DNA from: Pantoea sp. IMH
Lineage (GTDB): Bacteria; Pseudomonadota; Gammaproteobacteria; Enterobacterales; Enterobacteriaceae
Direction: 5' to 3'
NCBI RefSeq assembly: GCF_000599885.1
Contig: NZ_JFGT01000002.1
Location: 992,001 to 1,056,000, forward strand
DNA: 64,000 bases
The notes under the pieces are model-generated. The model saw only the letters and a list, made by a program, of their open reading frames with translations. It did no database searches and was not told where the DNA came from. Position numbers and translations under genes: made by a program. Below, piece by piece: positions 1-9,349 of this stretch (position 1 is its first letter; every line of letters begins with the position of its first letter).

Positions 1-358
1 TGACGCCGTGCACCACGCCCGCCTGCTCAGCCAGATCGACCAGCTCGCGGGCCTCCTCCATGGTCATGCATAACGGTTTTTCTGAGAAGATATGCTTGCC
101 GGCCTGCAGAACCTGGCGGTTAATTTCAGCATGCACATGATTCGGCGTGCAGTTATGCACGACGTCCAGCCCTTCATGCTGGAGAAAAGTCGCGACATCG
201 CTGTAGGCATGCGGCACATGCAACTCCGCCGCACGCGCCTCAGCGCTTGCCTGCTGCCTATCGCAAATCGCCACCACGTTAATATTACCGAGACGGCGAA
301 GCGCCTCAATATGCGCGGGGCCGATAAATCCGCTGCCGATAATGCCGACATTAATCAT
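1..358 (-). CDS. Gfo/Idh/MocA-family NAD(P)-dependent oxidoreductase (partial)
   Basis: The gene runs off the left edge, so only about 119 N-terminal codons are present. Reading leftward from an ATG at 358, the protein opens with a Rossmann dinucleotide fold (MINVGIIGSGFIGPAHIEAL, a GxGxxG-type loop). It continues through the family signature EKPLCMTMEEARELVDLA, whose EKP motif contributes the catalytic lysine in this family. Such enzymes oxidise or reduce sugars and inositols. Its start overlaps the end of the upstream isomerase-like gene by 8 bases, so the two are translationally coupled. With the permease it forms a three-gene sugar-type operon. The substrate cannot be named from the fragment. 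Confidence 0.88.
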   Translation of the reverse strand, partial: MINVGIIGSGFIGPAHIEALRRLGNINVVAICDRQQASAEARAAELHVPHAYSDVATFLQHEGLDVVHNCTPNHVHAEINRQVLQAGKHIFSEKPLCMTMEEARELVDLAEQAGVVHGV

Positions 359-1424
359 CACACTCTCCCCTGTCCAGGCCCAACTGGGCTCTGACGCTCG
401 CCTTCGCATCATGCTGGGCGGCAAAATCATCAAACGCACGTTCCGCGACCGGAATGATATGGCGCTGGATAAATTCAGCACCTTCTCGGGCGCCCGCCTC
501 GCTGCTCTTCAGGCAACATTCCCATTCCAGCACGGCCCAGCCGTCATAGTCATACTGCGCCAGCTTGCTGAAAATGCGTTTGAAATCGATCTGGCCATCG
601 CCCGGCGAACGGAAGCGGCCAGCCCGGTCTATCCAGCGTTGATAACCACCGTAAACGCCGCTGCGGCCATTGGTCTGATACTCCGCATCCTTCACGTGGA
701 AGGCTTTAATGCGGGAATGATAGAGATCGATAAAGCTCAGGTAGTCGATATGCTGCAAAAACAGATGGCTGGGATCGAACAGAATCGCGCAGCGCGGATG
801 ATGATTAACCTCAGCCAGAAAGCGCTCAAAGGTCGCGCCGTCATGGAGATCCTCGCCGGGATGAATTTCGTAGCAGAGATCGACGCCGTGGCGATCGAAC
901 TCATCCAGCACCGGCAGCCAGCGGCGCGCCAGCTCAGCGAAGGCTTCGCTGAATAACTGCGCGTTATGCGGCGGCCACGGATAAAGATAGGGCCAGGCCA
1001 GCGAGCCGGAAAAAGTAGCATGAGCAGTCAGCCCCAGCTTCGCCGACGCCGCCGCCGCTTTTTTCAGCATCCCGATGGCCCAGGCCGTACGCGCTGCGCT
1101 GTTGCCGCGCACTTCAGCCGGGGCGAAGCTGTCAAAAGCCTCATCGTGCGCCGGATGTACCGCGATGAGCTGCCCTTCAAGATGGGTGGAAAGCTCGCTG
1201 ATGACCAGATCATATTTTGTCAGCATTGCCGTGACGTCATCGCAATAGGCCTGGCTGACCGCCGCCTGTTCAAGATCGAAAATCGCCGGATGATGACAGG
1301 GAATTTGCAACGCTTTATAACCGAGCGCAGAAGCCCATTGCGCCATTCCTTCCAGCGAATTAAACGGCGCCTGCCGATCAATAAATTGCGATAAAAATAT
1401 CCCCGGTCCTTTTAACGTCTTCAT
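351..1424 (-). CDS. Sugar phosphate isomerase/epimerase (xylose isomerase-like TIM barrel)
   Basis: The 357-residue protein has the AP-endonuclease-2/xylose-isomerase TIM-barrel pattern. Candidate metal-binding acids and histidines lie in CYEIHPGED, LFDPSHLFLQ, AFHVKDAEY and the C-terminal AVLEWE, which match the usual Glu-Asp-His-Glu arrangement. Members isomerise or epimerise sugars or dehydrate inosose-type compounds in the cytoplasm. The gene starts 12 bases after the permease stop and overlaps the following dehydrogenase by 8 bases, so all three are likely on one transcript. The pairing of such an isomerase with a Gfo/Idh/MocA enzyme is common in inositol and unusual-sugar catabolism. 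The actual sugar is unknown. Confidence 0.85.
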   Translation of the reverse strand: MKTLKGPGIFLSQFIDRQAPFNSLEGMAQWASALGYKALQIPCHHPAIFDLEQAAVSQAYCDDVTAMLTKYDLVISELSTHLEGQLIAVHPAHDEAFDSFAPAEVRGNSAARTAWAIGMLKKAAAASAKLGLTAHATFSGSLAWPYLYPWPPHNAQLFSEAFAELARRWLPVLDEFDRHGVDLCYEIHPGEDLHDGATFERFLAEVNHHPRCAILFDPSHLFLQHIDYLSFIDLYHSRIKAFHVKDAEYQTNGRSGVYGGYQRWIDRAGRFRSPGDGQIDFKRIFSKLAQYDYDGWAVLEWECCLKSSEAGAREGAEFIQRHIIPVAERAFDDFAAQHDAKASVRAQLGLDRGECDD

Positions 1425-1436
1425 CGTGTTCTCCCC

Positions 1437-2675
1437 TTATGCAGCCTCTTCATCCCGGTATTTAAAGGTGAAGAGGAAAAGAATGGCGATCGCCGCCGCT
1501 GCGACGGCGGGGATCCACCAGAAAGTCGCCCAGTTTTCTGCCGTAGGCTGTCCGGCAATCAATTTGTTGTAGAGCGCGCCGGAGATCTGCGAACCCAGCA
1601 GCATGCCGATGCCGTAGGTAAACATCACCACCATGCTTTGCGCCTGGCCTTTCACCTTCTCGCCAGCGATGCGGTCGGTGTAGATAAATCCCACCACAAA
1701 GAAGAAATCGTAGCAGACGCCGTGCAGCAGAATGCCGAGGTAAATAAGCGCCCGCCCTTCATCACCCATACCGGAGGCGAACAGCGCATAGCGAACAAAC
1801 CAGGCGCACATCCCGACCAGCAGCATGTATTTCACGCCGAGCCGCCGGAACAGCAGCGGGATCACCAGCATGAAAAAGATTTCCGACATCTGTCCGAAGG
1901 ACATCACGGTGCTGACGTTCTCCACGCCAGCGTCCGCCAGCCATGACGCGGTATAGGCATAATATGTCCCCAGCGGAACAGAGATCAGCGTGGCGCAGAG
2001 CGAAAAGATAAAGAAATGGCGGGTCTTGAGGAGAGCGAAGGCATCGGCGCAAAAGAGATCCCGGACTTTCAGGGGCAGCCCTTTTGCCGCTGCGGGCGTA
2101 TGCGGCAGCGTCAGGCTGTAGATCGCCAGCGCAACAGAACAGACCGCGGCCAGCGAGAAGATTGTGGTACTGGCCGAAATACCGGTAACGCCAATAAAGA
2201 TACCGGCGACAATCCAGCCGATGGTGCCAAAGACGCGCACCACCGGGAAACTTTTATCGCTGCTGGCCAGGCTGTGGAAAGCGATATTATTGGAGAGCGC
2301 CAGCGTCGGCATATAGCAGAGCGTGTAGCCGAACAGCAACCCAATCAGCAGCGCGCCGTTTTCGGTTTCCAGCGCATGCGGAACAAACCACAGGATCGCC
2401 GCCCCCGCCAGGTTCATTACCGCCATCACTTTTTGTGACGGGAAGAAGCGGTCTACCAGCATGCCCAGCACGAAGGGAGAAAGAATGGAAGCGATAGGCC
2501 CCGCAGAAAAAGCATCACCAATCAGCAGCGACATATTGTGCTGCGTCATGACCAGCCCCAGGGTGACTGACCAGCTGCCCCAGATAAAAAACTGCATAAA
2601 CATCATCAGCGAAAGCCGCGGAATAAGCCACCGCTGCGGCATCCGGTTGGTATCAGAACGTTGTGAAACAGACAT
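1437..2675 (-). CDS. MFS permease of the nucleoside:H+ symporter (NupG-like) type
   Basis: The 412-residue integral membrane protein has about twelve hydrophobic segments. Its N-terminus (PRLSLMMFMQFFIWGSWSVT) is typical of the NupG/XapB/YegT nucleoside:proton symporter branch of the MFS. It would import the substrate of the two enzymes encoded downstream. The ATG at 2675 is preceded by a GGAGAG ribosome-binding site. It is the first gene of the leftward operon and lies directly behind two LacI-type operators. Nucleoside-family symporters in sugar operons often move a glycoside or sugar rather than a nucleoside, so the name describes the fold only. Confidence 0.85.
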   Translation of the reverse strand: MSVSQRSDTNRMPQRWLIPRLSLMMFMQFFIWGSWSVTLGLVMTQHNMSLLIGDAFSAGPIASILSPFVLGMLVDRFFPSQKVMAVMNLAGAAILWFVPHALETENGALLIGLLFGYTLCYMPTLALSNNIAFHSLASSDKSFPVVRVFGTIGWIVAGIFIGVTGISASTTIFSLAAVCSVALAIYSLTLPHTPAAAKGLPLKVRDLFCADAFALLKTRHFFIFSLCATLISVPLGTYYAYTASWLADAGVENVSTVMSFGQMSEIFFMLVIPLLFRRLGVKYMLLVGMCAWFVRYALFASGMGDEGRALIYLGILLHGVCYDFFFVVGFIYTDRIAGEKVKGQAQSMVVMFTYGIGMLLGSQISGALYNKLIAGQPTAENWATFWWIPAVAAAAIAILFLFTFKYRDEEAA

Positions 2676-2696
2676 GATGCACTCTCCGGCAAGATA

Positions 2697-2732
2697 GTAA
2701 TCGATTACATTTCATTTAAAGTAATCGATTAC
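2697..2732. promoter_or_regulatory. Twin LacI/GalR-type operators upstream of the sugar operon
   Basis: The perfect 12-bp palindrome GTAATCGATTAC occurs twice, at 2697-2708 and 2721-2732, with centres 24 bp apart. The central CG and the symmetry are typical of LacI/GalR-family operators. The sites lie just upstream of the leftward permease gene and about 200 bp upstream of katG, so control of the permease operon is the likelier role. No cognate regulator is encoded beside them in this window. Confidence 0.7.
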
Positions 2733-2936
2733 AAAAATGATTATCTCAATCTCGATCACACTTTCATCATCTTCAGGTAACGACCACAGCGAGAAGTATT
2801 AACACAACGGGATCTGCCCGGCACCGCAGTCAGAGTGCAAACAAAGGTAACGACTATCAAATCTGTCGGTTAATACAGGTATGAGTTATCAAAGGCGGCA
2901 GCTAAGGTAGAGCCAGATAAAAAATGGAGCCTGAAA

Positions 2937-5117
2937 ATGAGCACGCCAACTGACACACACAATGCGTTATCCGCCGGGAAATGCCCCTTTCACCAGGGCA
3001 ACAATAATCAGGCTGCCGGGGGTGGAACCGGGCATCATGACTGGTGGCCCGATCAGCTCCGCGTGGATCTGCTGAATCACCACTCCAACCGCGCAAACCC
3101 GCTGGGAGCCGCGTTTAATTACCGCGAAGCGTTCAGCAAACTTGACTACTACGCGCTGAAAGCCGATCTGAAAGCCCTGCTGACAGACTCGCAGCCGTGG
3201 TGGCCCGCCGACTGGGGAAGTTATATCGGCCTTTTTATCCGTATGGCGTGGCACAGCGCGGGCACTTACCGTTCTGCGGATGGCCGGGGCGGTGCGGGCC
3301 GTGGCCAGCAGCGCTTCGCTCCCTTAAATTCCTGGCCTGATAACGTCAGTCTCGATAAGGCCCGCCGTCTCCTCTGGCCGGTCAAACAGAAATATGGTCA
3401 GAAAATCTCCTGGGCCGATCTCTATATCCTGGCCGGTAACGTCGCGCTGGAAAATGCCGGTTTCCGTACCTTTGGTTTCGGCGCCGGGCGCGAAGATGTC
3501 TGGGAGCCGGATCAGGATGTGAACTGGGGCGGCGAAAAAACCTGGCTGGCGCACCGCCATCCGGAATCACTGGCGCAGGCGCCGCTGGGCGCAACCGAGA
3601 TGGGCCTGATCTACGTGAACCCCGAAGGGCCGGAAAACAGTGGCAATCCAGCCTCCGCCGCGCCGGCCATTCGCGCCACCTTCGGCAATATGGGCATGAA
3701 TGACGAAGAAACCGTTGCGCTGATTGCGGGCGGGCATACCCTGGGCAAAACGCATGGCGCCGCCGCGGCAAGCCATGTTGGCGTCGATCCCGAAGCCGCG
3801 CCGATTGAAGCACAGGGCCTTGGCTGGGCCAGCCAGTATGGCAGCGGCTCGGGTGCCGACGCCATTACCTCTGGCCTTGAGGTCACCTGGACGCAAACGC
3901 CGACGCAGTGGAGCAACTATTTCTTCGAGAACCTGTTCCGCTATGAGTGGGTACAGACACGCAGCCCGGCGGGTGCGATCCAGTTTGAAGCCGTCAATGC
4001 GCCTGACACTATTCCGGATCCGTTCGACCCGACCAGAAAACGCAAACCAACCATGCTGGTGACCGATCTGACGCTGCGTTTCGATCCGGCGTTTGAGAAA
4101 ATCTCGCGGCGTTTCCTCAACGATCCTCAGGCGTTTAATGAAGCCTTTGCGCGCGCCTGGTATAAGCTGACTCACCGGGATATGGGACCAAAAGCGCGCT
4201 ACATCGGTCCGGAAGTGCCAAAAGAGGATCTGATCTGGCAGGATCCCCTGCCGCAGCCGCGTCATGCGCCAACAGCCACCGACATTGCGCAGCTGAAATC
4301 AGAGATCGCCGAGTCGGGCCTGTCCGTCAGCGAGCTGATTTCTGTCGCCTGGGCGTCAGCCTCAACCTTCCGTGGCGGAGATAAACGGGGCGGCGCTAAT
4401 GGGGCGCGGCTGGCGCTGATGCCGCAGAGGGAATGGGACGTTAATGCGACAGCGTCGCGCGTGCTGCCCACGCTCGAAGCCATTCAACTGAGATCGGGCA
4501 ACGCCTCGCTGGCCGATATTATTGTGCTGGCAGGTGGGGTCGGCGTTGAGCTGGCGGCGAAGGCTGCGGGCATCGACGTTAAGGTGCCGTTCACGCCGGG
4601 ACGGGTGGATGCGCTTCAGGCGCAGACGGATATCGCGCTCTTTGAGCTGCTCAACCCCGCCGCCGATGGGCTGCGTAACTACCGTGGCGTACGGAACGGA
4701 ACCTCAACAGAAGCGCTGCTGATTGATAAAGCGCAGCAGCTGACGTTAACGCCGCCAGAACTGACGGTGCTGGTCGGCGGCATGCGTGCGGTGGGTGGCA
4801 ACTTCGATGGTAGCGCGCATGGCGTGTTCACCAGCCGTCCGGGCGTGCTCAGCAATGACTTTTTCGTCAATCTGCTGGATATGCGCAACGAATGGAAAGC
4901 GACCGATGCTTCTGCGGAGCTGTTTGAGGGGCGCGATCGCCTGAGTGGCGAAGTGAAGTTTACCGCGACCCGTGCGGACCTGGTATTCGGCTCGAATGCG
5001 ATTCTGCGCTCCGTCGCCGAAGTGTACGCCAGTGAGGATGCCAGAGAGAAATTCGTCCACGATTTTGTCGCCGCCTGGACGAAAGTCATGAATCTGGATC
5101 GTTTCGACCTGCGTTAA
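2937..5117 (+). CDS. katG: Catalase-peroxidase KatG
   Basis: The 726-residue haem enzyme disproportionates hydrogen peroxide and has peroxidase activity. The distal site ([12 protein letters not shown]) has Arg102, Trp105 and His106. The Trp-Tyr-Met adduct residues fall at Trp105, Tyr226 (LIYVNPEG) and Met252. The proximal haem ligand is His267 in [11 protein letters not shown]. These positions are the same as in E. coli KatG, and the length is full for the two-domain enzyme, whose C-terminal half is a degenerate duplicate. There is no signal peptide, so it is cytoplasmic. It is monocistronic, with a strong terminator immediately after it. OxyR control is usual for katG, but I did not identify a convincing OxyR site. 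Confidence 0.97.
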   Translation: MSTPTDTHNALSAGKCPFHQGNNNQAAGGGTGHHDWWPDQLRVDLLNHHSNRANPLGAAFNYREAFSKLDYYALKADLKALLTDSQPWWPADWGSYIGLFIRMAWHSAGTYRSADGRGGAGRGQQRFAPLNSWPDNVSLDKARRLLWPVKQKYGQKISWADLYILAGNVALENAGFRTFGFGAGREDVWEPDQDVNWGGEKTWLAHRHPESLAQAPLGATEMGLIYVNPEGPENSGNPASAAPAIRATFGNMGMNDEETVALIAGGHTLGKTHGAAAASHVGVDPEAAPIEAQGLGWASQYGSGSGADAITSGLEVTWTQTPTQWSNYFFENLFRYEWVQTRSPAGAIQFEAVNAPDTIPDPFDPTRKRKPTMLVTDLTLRFDPAFEKISRRFLNDPQAFNEAFARAWYKLTHRDMGPKARYIGPEVPKEDLIWQDPLPQPRHAPTATDIAQLKSEIAESGLSVSELISVAWASASTFRGGDKRGGANGARLALMPQREWDVNATASRVLPTLEAIQLRSGNASLADIIVLAGGVGVELAAKAAGIDVKVPFTPGRVDALQAQTDIALFELLNPAADGLRNYRGVRNGTSTEALLIDKAQQLTLTPPELTVLVGGMRAVGGNFDGSAHGVFTSRPGVLSNDFFVNLLDMRNEWKATDASAELFEGRDRLSGEVKFTATRADLVFGSNAILRSVAEVYASEDAREKFVHDFVAAWTKVMNLDRFDLR

Positions 5118-5125
5118 CTCCCGGC

Positions 5126-5158
5126 ACCGGGGAAGGGTTAGCCCCCTTCCCCGGTTTT
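5126..5158 (+). terminator. Rho-independent terminator of katG
   Basis: Perfect 12-bp arms (5126-5137, accggggaaggg, and 5144-5155) enclose a six-base loop. A short T run follows, nine bases after the katG stop codon. Confidence 0.9.
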
Positions 5159-5435
5159 CTGCATCAGGTAGCTTGCCTGAACAGCATGGTTTGAAGCGGT
5201 TTTCAACACTCATACTCAGCAGTAAACATTTATGCGGGTGGCTTTGATTCCGTCCCTTTCCGCACGAGACATTACTGCCCTCTCTCCTGGAGCTAAACCG
5301 GAGGTTTCAGAGGTTCCTGCCTTGCCGCTCTCCTGTACCCTTTTCCCCGCCCGGTTGTTCAACTGTTCAAATCAATAAACTCGCTGATAAAAAAAAGATA
5401 CAATGTAAAAAATCTTAATTGTCTATGAGAAGTGG

Positions 5436-6029
5436 ATGGAAATTGCTCATTTATTAGCAGAAAGCACCAACTGTGCCTATGCGCATTTCAAAGAATGTCT
5501 CCGTCTGGAGGTGCTCAACAGGGACGGCAAGAAGGCGTTTTCATGGTTCAAAGTTCTGCATCGCGCCCTGTTCAGCTATAAGAAGCGGTATTACTTCTGG
5601 TGGCGGCTGGCGAATTACTGGCATACGTTACCTTCACCCCGCTACCGCAAATGGGCGAGAAGAATTAATCATAATCTGCTCAAAAAATATGGTGCCGACA
5701 TCAGCGTCGCGGCCTATATCGGACCAGGAATGAAGATTAACCACTATGTCGGCATCGTAATACGCGCGGAGTGCGTGATTGGACGCAATATCAATCTGCG
5801 TCAGAACACCACGATTGGGCGCAGAGATTCGGTGAACAACAGCGGGAAAACTATCATCGGGAATAACGTTGATATAGGCGCGCACAGCTGCATTATCGGT
5901 GATGTTCACATCGGCGATAATGTTATCATCGGCGCAATGTCATTTATTAATAAATCTGTTCCCAAAAACAGCGTGGTTTATTGTGATAAAGTCACGACGG
6001 TCCGTGAACGCCAGGAAAAAGCTTATTAA
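5436..6029 (+). CDS. Serine acetyltransferase-like hexapeptide-repeat protein
   Basis: The 197-residue protein has an N-terminal helical region rich in aromatic and basic residues, followed from about residue 95 by left-handed beta-helix hexapeptide repeats (IGPGMKINHYVGIVIRAE, IGRNINLRQNTTIG, IGNNVDIGAHSCIIG, IGDNVIIGAMSFI). This is the acyl-CoA-dependent acetyltransferase fold of the CysE/colanic-acid transferase group. The N-terminus does not resemble biosynthetic CysE, so a role in sugar or polysaccharide acetylation is more likely than cysteine synthesis. No sugar-biosynthesis genes are adjacent. The gene stands alone and is more AT-rich than katG, which suggests acquisition. Function is inferred from fold only. 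Confidence 0.75.
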   Translation: MEIAHLLAESTNCAYAHFKECLRLEVLNRDGKKAFSWFKVLHRALFSYKKRYYFWWRLANYWHTLPSPRYRKWARRINHNLLKKYGADISVAAYIGPGMKINHYVGIVIRAECVIGRNINLRQNTTIGRRDSVNNSGKTIIGNNVDIGAHSCIIGDVHIGDNVIIGAMSFINKSVPKNSVVYCDKVTTVRERQEKAY

Positions 6030-6091
6030 GTAAATTTGTGTCGATATAATAGTTGTTGATTATGGAATTTGAAAAGCAACAGGAGGTTAAA

Positions 6092-6556
6092 ATGGCACGC
6101 AGAATTGAGCTTAAAGGCGTAGCCAATGCGCTTAATGCGTGTTTTGTTAGTCGTAACAACGATTTTGCAGGATACTGGGCTATTGGTCAGCTAAAATCCT
6201 TTGCTTTAGCTAACAGCCTTAGCTCAATGACGTTTTCTTTAATCAAACCTAACAGCAAATTCAACTGTAACCTACAGAATTTCATTGTAGCTCACTATTC
6301 AGGCATACTCGGGTATCTGCTAACAAAGCAACAGATTCCTGAATGTTGGGTCATTAAGGCTGGTATTTTGATCGACTTTAACGTTCATTATAAACAGGCT
6401 CAGTTGTTTCATTGCTCAGCTTCAGGCGAGCCTTATCGATGCTGTTGTGAGATAACTGATGATGCTGGTCGCCGTTACGCCTCAATAATTTATGGCCGGT
6501 GCCAACCACACTCTGCTGTGAAAGAGTTAAAATCGTCCCGAAAATCCACAATATAG
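6092..6556 (+). CDS. Hypothetical protein
   Basis: I do not recognise this 154-residue protein. The ATG at 6092 is chosen because an ideal AGGAGG site lies five bases upstream; a longer reading from 6053 lacks such a site. The protein begins MARRIELKGVANALNACFVS, is mixed alpha/beta in character and contains a cysteine cluster (PYRCCCEI) near residue 128. It has no signal peptide or transmembrane segment. It is AT-rich like the gene before it and is followed by the first copies of the dispersed palindrome. It looks like a small cytoplasmic protein of the accessory region. Confidence 0.6.
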   Translation: MARRIELKGVANALNACFVSRNNDFAGYWAIGQLKSFALANSLSSMTFSLIKPNSKFNCNLQNFIVAHYSGILGYLLTKQQIPECWVIKAGILIDFNVHYKQAQLFHCSASGEPYRCCCEITDDAGRRYASIIYGRCQPHSAVKELKSSRKSTI

Positions 6557-6722
6557 TTATTAAGACGGACCTTCGCTCCTGGCGGGCAGTTATCTATTTT
6601 TCACTATTTGCCGAACAGAGTGCTAACTGCTTACCGGTTGGCAAGTAGAGTTGACCGGTATTCATTCATTAAGCTTCCCGTATTAGTAATGCATTCACAG
6701 GCGGTGGAATAATTGTAAACTA

Positions 6723-6744
6723 CCGCTCCTCGCTCAAAGCGGAC
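6723..6744. repeat. Dispersed palindrome copy
   Basis: CCGCTCCTCGCTCAAAGCGG with inverted arms CCGCT/AGCGG, followed by AC. It matches the family seen at 13213, 14331, 14709, 22497 and 32332. A half-decayed relative lies at about 6567-6590. The rest of the interval 6557-6848 shows nothing else I can support. Confidence 0.6.
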
Positions 6745-6848
6745 AGTACGTCCACGCCAGGCTGCATGGTGATTGTCGGTCTGAGGAGTTGTGACTTATG
6801 CTGTCTGGGAATATGACTGGTCCTGGGCCAACCACAGGCCGCAGGAAT

Positions 6849-6872
6849 AAAAAAGCCCGCGCGTAGTGGGCT
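6849..6872 (-). terminator. Terminator of the higBA operon
   Basis: Read leftward this is an AGCCC/GGGCT stem closed by the GC-rich segment ACTACGCGC, followed by a run of six T. It begins a few bases beyond the higA stop codon. Confidence 0.8.
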
Positions 6873-6876
6873 TCAG

Positions 6877-7272
6877 TTACTGCACTTTCACTCGTTCGGG
6901 TTTTGCTGCGCCTACCAGCGACGCCAGCGGGATGTTGAACATTTTATGCAGGTTGCGGATCATCGGTAGCGTCAGCGCACGCTTATTATTCAGCACCTCA
7001 TAGACGCGGTTTGGGCGTCCAATCGCCGGCACCAGGTCTTTCGCCGACAGCCCCATCTGATCCATCCGGAATTTAATCGCTTCTACCGGATCGGGTGCTT
7101 CAATCGGGTAGTGTTCCTGCTCGTATTTTTCGATAAGCAGGATCATTACTTCCAGAAAATCCCCGGCTTCAGTCCCCGGCTCCGGCTCATTGTCGAACAG
7201 CGGGGATACGGCTGTCAGAGCTGCCTCATAATCTGCTTCGTTGTGAATCGGTTTGATTTTATAAGTCATCAC
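6877..7272 (-). CDS. higA: HigA-type antitoxin with HTH domain
   Basis: The 131-residue protein has an acidic N-terminal part and a C-terminal XRE-like helix-turn-helix (roughly residues 70-115, including MDQMGLSAKDLVPAIGRPN and VLNNKRALTLPMIRNL). It has the length and architecture of the HigA2-like antitoxins that bind their toxin through the N-terminal half and repress the operon through the HTH. Its start codon overlaps the end of the toxin gene by four bases, the toxin-first order typical of higBA. The paired palindromes upstream of higB are its likely operators. Confidence 0.9.
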   Translation of the reverse strand: MMTYKIKPIHNEADYEAALTAVSPLFDNEPEPGTEAGDFLEVMILLIEKYEQEHYPIEAPDPVEAIKFRMDQMGLSAKDLVPAIGRPNRVYEVLNNKRALTLPMIRNLHKMFNIPLASLVGAAKPERVKVQ

Positions 7273-7568
7273 ATATCCACCGTGTTTGCGTCTGTCTTGT
7301 CATATTCAGCATGCGTTCCAACAAACTTGATGTAGACCGCCTGATACCTGTAAGCCACTGCGGCAATCAGACGGTAGTGGTTGCCCTTGATATCAAACAC
7401 CACCCGATTGTTGCTTAGAAAATCTGCTGTCCTGTATTTGTCCTTAATGTCCTGAGGCGTTTTCCATTGGGCCTTACTGACTTCATCTACCCACGCTCTA
7501 AGAGGTTGCTCCGCCTGATTATGTGTCTCCCAGAATCTTTTGAGGGATGCGGTCGATATAATTCGCAC
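7269..7568 (-). CDS. higB: HigB-type toxin (mRNA interferase)
   Basis: The 99-residue basic protein has the HigB-toxin pattern: an N-terminal RIISTASLKRFWETH segment, a central DFLSNNRVVFDIKGNHYRL strand region and a C-terminal IKFVGTHAEYDK. Toxins of this RelE-superfamily branch cleave mRNA, usually on the ribosome. Translation starts at GTG 7568 with an AAGGAAAG site just upstream. It is the first gene of a two-gene operon with higA. The pair is complete and shows no disruption, so it is probably active as an addiction module of the accessory region. Confidence 0.9.
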   Translation of the reverse strand: MRIISTASLKRFWETHNQAEQPLRAWVDEVSKAQWKTPQDIKDKYRTADFLSNNRVVFDIKGNHYRLIAAVAYRYQAVYIKFVGTHAEYDKTDANTVDM

Positions 7569-7583
7569 TGACTTTCCTTGTTA

Positions 7584-7622
7584 TCCCACAGTGGGACCAA
7601 CATAGCAGTCCCGTAGCGGGAC
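7584..7622. promoter_or_regulatory. Putative HigA operators
   Basis: Two palindromes lie directly upstream of the higB start: TCCCAC-A-GTGGGA (7584-7596) and GTCCCG-TAG-CGGGAC (7608-7622). Their centres are 25 bp apart and they share the half-site TCCC/GGGA. The position over the promoter fits autorepression by the HigA HTH. Confidence 0.65.
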
Positions 7623-8275
7623 TTCAAGGTTTTAGACGCTTTGGTGTTTCAGGCTCGCTGTATAGATAAACAGTCTGATGCATTTAATCTTTTCAACCCT
7701 GACCTGACATATTATCTCCATATCGCTCGATGCAGAGGTAAGCCAGCCTCTTCCATCAGCGTTATCCCTTTGCCACCTTCTGACCACGCCAGGCCGCTTT
7801 CGCATCACAGCGCGTGCCGACACCCAATTCAGCTAATCACGCCGAAAGCGGCGATAATAAAAGTGGCGCATTCCTGTGTTGAAGGCTGGCGCAAAGTGGG
7901 GACGCAGGCAGCATCGCACGCCGTTACGGTCACCCTCTTTTGGCCCTTTGGCTTGTCTTGCATGGCGGTTTCCCGTTTTTCATCCGGGAATCACGCCCGC
8001 TATGGACAGATGACATCAGGGCGGTTAAAGCGCCGGTATTCTGTAATCTGGCCGGGATATCACCGCCATACACAGATTTCATTTTTCCTCTTACTCGCTG
8101 AAAGATAACCACTTTTCCGAAAGACTTCCAGGTTGCGACGGTTGAGTAATTGAATCTTTGCTAAGCTAACAGGCGTTAGCTTTGTTAACCACTGATAACC
8201 GGGAAGACAACGGTTACTGCGTTTTTCTACATTATCTGACAACCAAAGGTTGTTGATTGAATATAAGGGAAAATA
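7623..8275. other. Gene-poor stretch with possible decayed gene
   Basis: I see no intact gene in these 650 bases. On the minus strand, short open stretches can be read in different frames: MKSVYGGDIPARLQNTGAL near 8080-7935, and RKRPGVVRRWQRDNADGRGW near 7805-7740. They have the look of a small prophage-type gene broken by frameshifts. I cannot name it with confidence. The last 50 bases hold the leader and ribosome-binding site (AAGGGA) of the mscS-like gene. Confidence 0.3.
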
Positions 8276-9349
8276 ATGCCGCTGATATTCGATGAGTTAT
8301 CTGGTGCGCCAGTATGGGTACCTGTTGTATTCCTCGTCACGATCTCATTCGCACTGGGCTTCCTGGCCCGGTTTATCTTTTTCAGATTCATCCTTTATTG
8401 GCAGGGTCGTGACAGGAAGCTGTTTAAATCACTTGAAAAAAATCTTCGTGGGTCGATTTTTTTATTCATTCCTTTGCTGATGATAAATATCGGGGTTAAC
8501 TACCTTGATATTCACTCAGACTTGCTTGCTGTTATTACAGCCACCACGAATGTTTTTATAATATTATCCATTTGCTCCGTTTTAATTCGACTGACCAATG
8601 TCGCGCAGGATATGCTTTTTATACGCTATGATATTAATCTTTCGAATAATCTTCGCGCGCGTAAAATCCGTACTCAGATAATCTATGTAAAAAAGGTGGT
8701 CATTGTACTGCTTGTTTCATTATGTCTTTGTAGCATTTTACTCAGTTTTCCCAGTGTCCGGAAATTCGGTACAACAATCCTGGCCGGTGCGGGCGTAGCC
8801 GGAATAATCATCGGGTTTGCTCTTCAGAAGTCGCTTGTTAACCTGTTTGCCGGCATTCAGATAGCCTTTACCCAGCCGATAAAAATTGATGATGCGGTGG
8901 TCGTTGAAAAAGAGTGGGGCTGGATTGAGGAGATAAACCTGACTTATGTGGTGGTGCGTCTCTGGGATCTGCGCCGGCTGGTCCTGCCTATCACCTACTT
9001 CACAGAAAATGCGTTCCAGAACTGGACACGCAATAATGCACAAATTTTAGGCTCTGTTTTTCTTTACGTGGATTACTCCATGCCGTTAGAGCCTCTTCGC
9101 CAGCATTTTGAAAAAGTGCTCAGTGAAACCAAACTCTGGGATCAACAAACCCAGGTACTTCAGGTCACCGATACCTCAGAAAAAACCATGACGATCAGGA
9201 TGTTGATGACCGCTCAGAACTCCCCTATCGCTTTTGATTTACGCTGTTACGTCCGGGAAAAGATGATTGAGTTTATTCAGCAAAATTATCCGCAAAGCCT
9301 GCCTCACGTCAGGGCGTCATTGATCGATTCTGAGGTTAGCGAGTCCTGA
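8276..9349 (+). CDS. MscS-family mechanosensitive ion channel
   Basis: The 357-residue membrane protein has about five N-terminal hydrophobic segments. The last is the pore-lining helix region GTTILAGAGVAGIIIGFALQ (near residues 165-185), followed by the hallmark beta-domain entry LVNLFAGIQIAFTQPIKIDD. A soluble C-terminal vestibule domain completes the MscS architecture. Such channels open under membrane tension and release osmolytes during hypo-osmotic shock. The ATG is preceded by AAGGGA. It has more transmembrane segments than E. coli MscS itself and resembles the YnaI/YbdG-like larger members. It appears monocistronic. Confidence 0.88.
   Translation: MPLIFDELSGAPVWVPVVFLVTISFALGFLARFIFFRFILYWQGRDRKLFKSLEKNLRGSIFLFIPLLMINIGVNYLDIHSDLLAVITATTNVFIILSICSVLIRLTNVAQDMLFIRYDINLSNNLRARKIRTQIIYVKKVVIVLLVSLCLCSILLSFPSVRKFGTTILAGAGVAGIIIGFALQKSLVNLFAGIQIAFTQPIKIDDAVVVEKEWGWIEEINLTYVVVRLWDLRRLVLPITYFTENAFQNWTRNNAQILGSVFLYVDYSMPLEPLRQHFEKVLSETKLWDQQTQVLQVTDTSEKTMTIRMLMTAQNSPIAFDLRCYVREKMIEFIQQNYPQSLPHVRASLIDSEVSES

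Noticed and set aside
2739-2762. CRP site ahead of the sugar operon
   Set aside because: Only one good half-site (TCACA). The other half and the spacing do not fit the 16-bp core.
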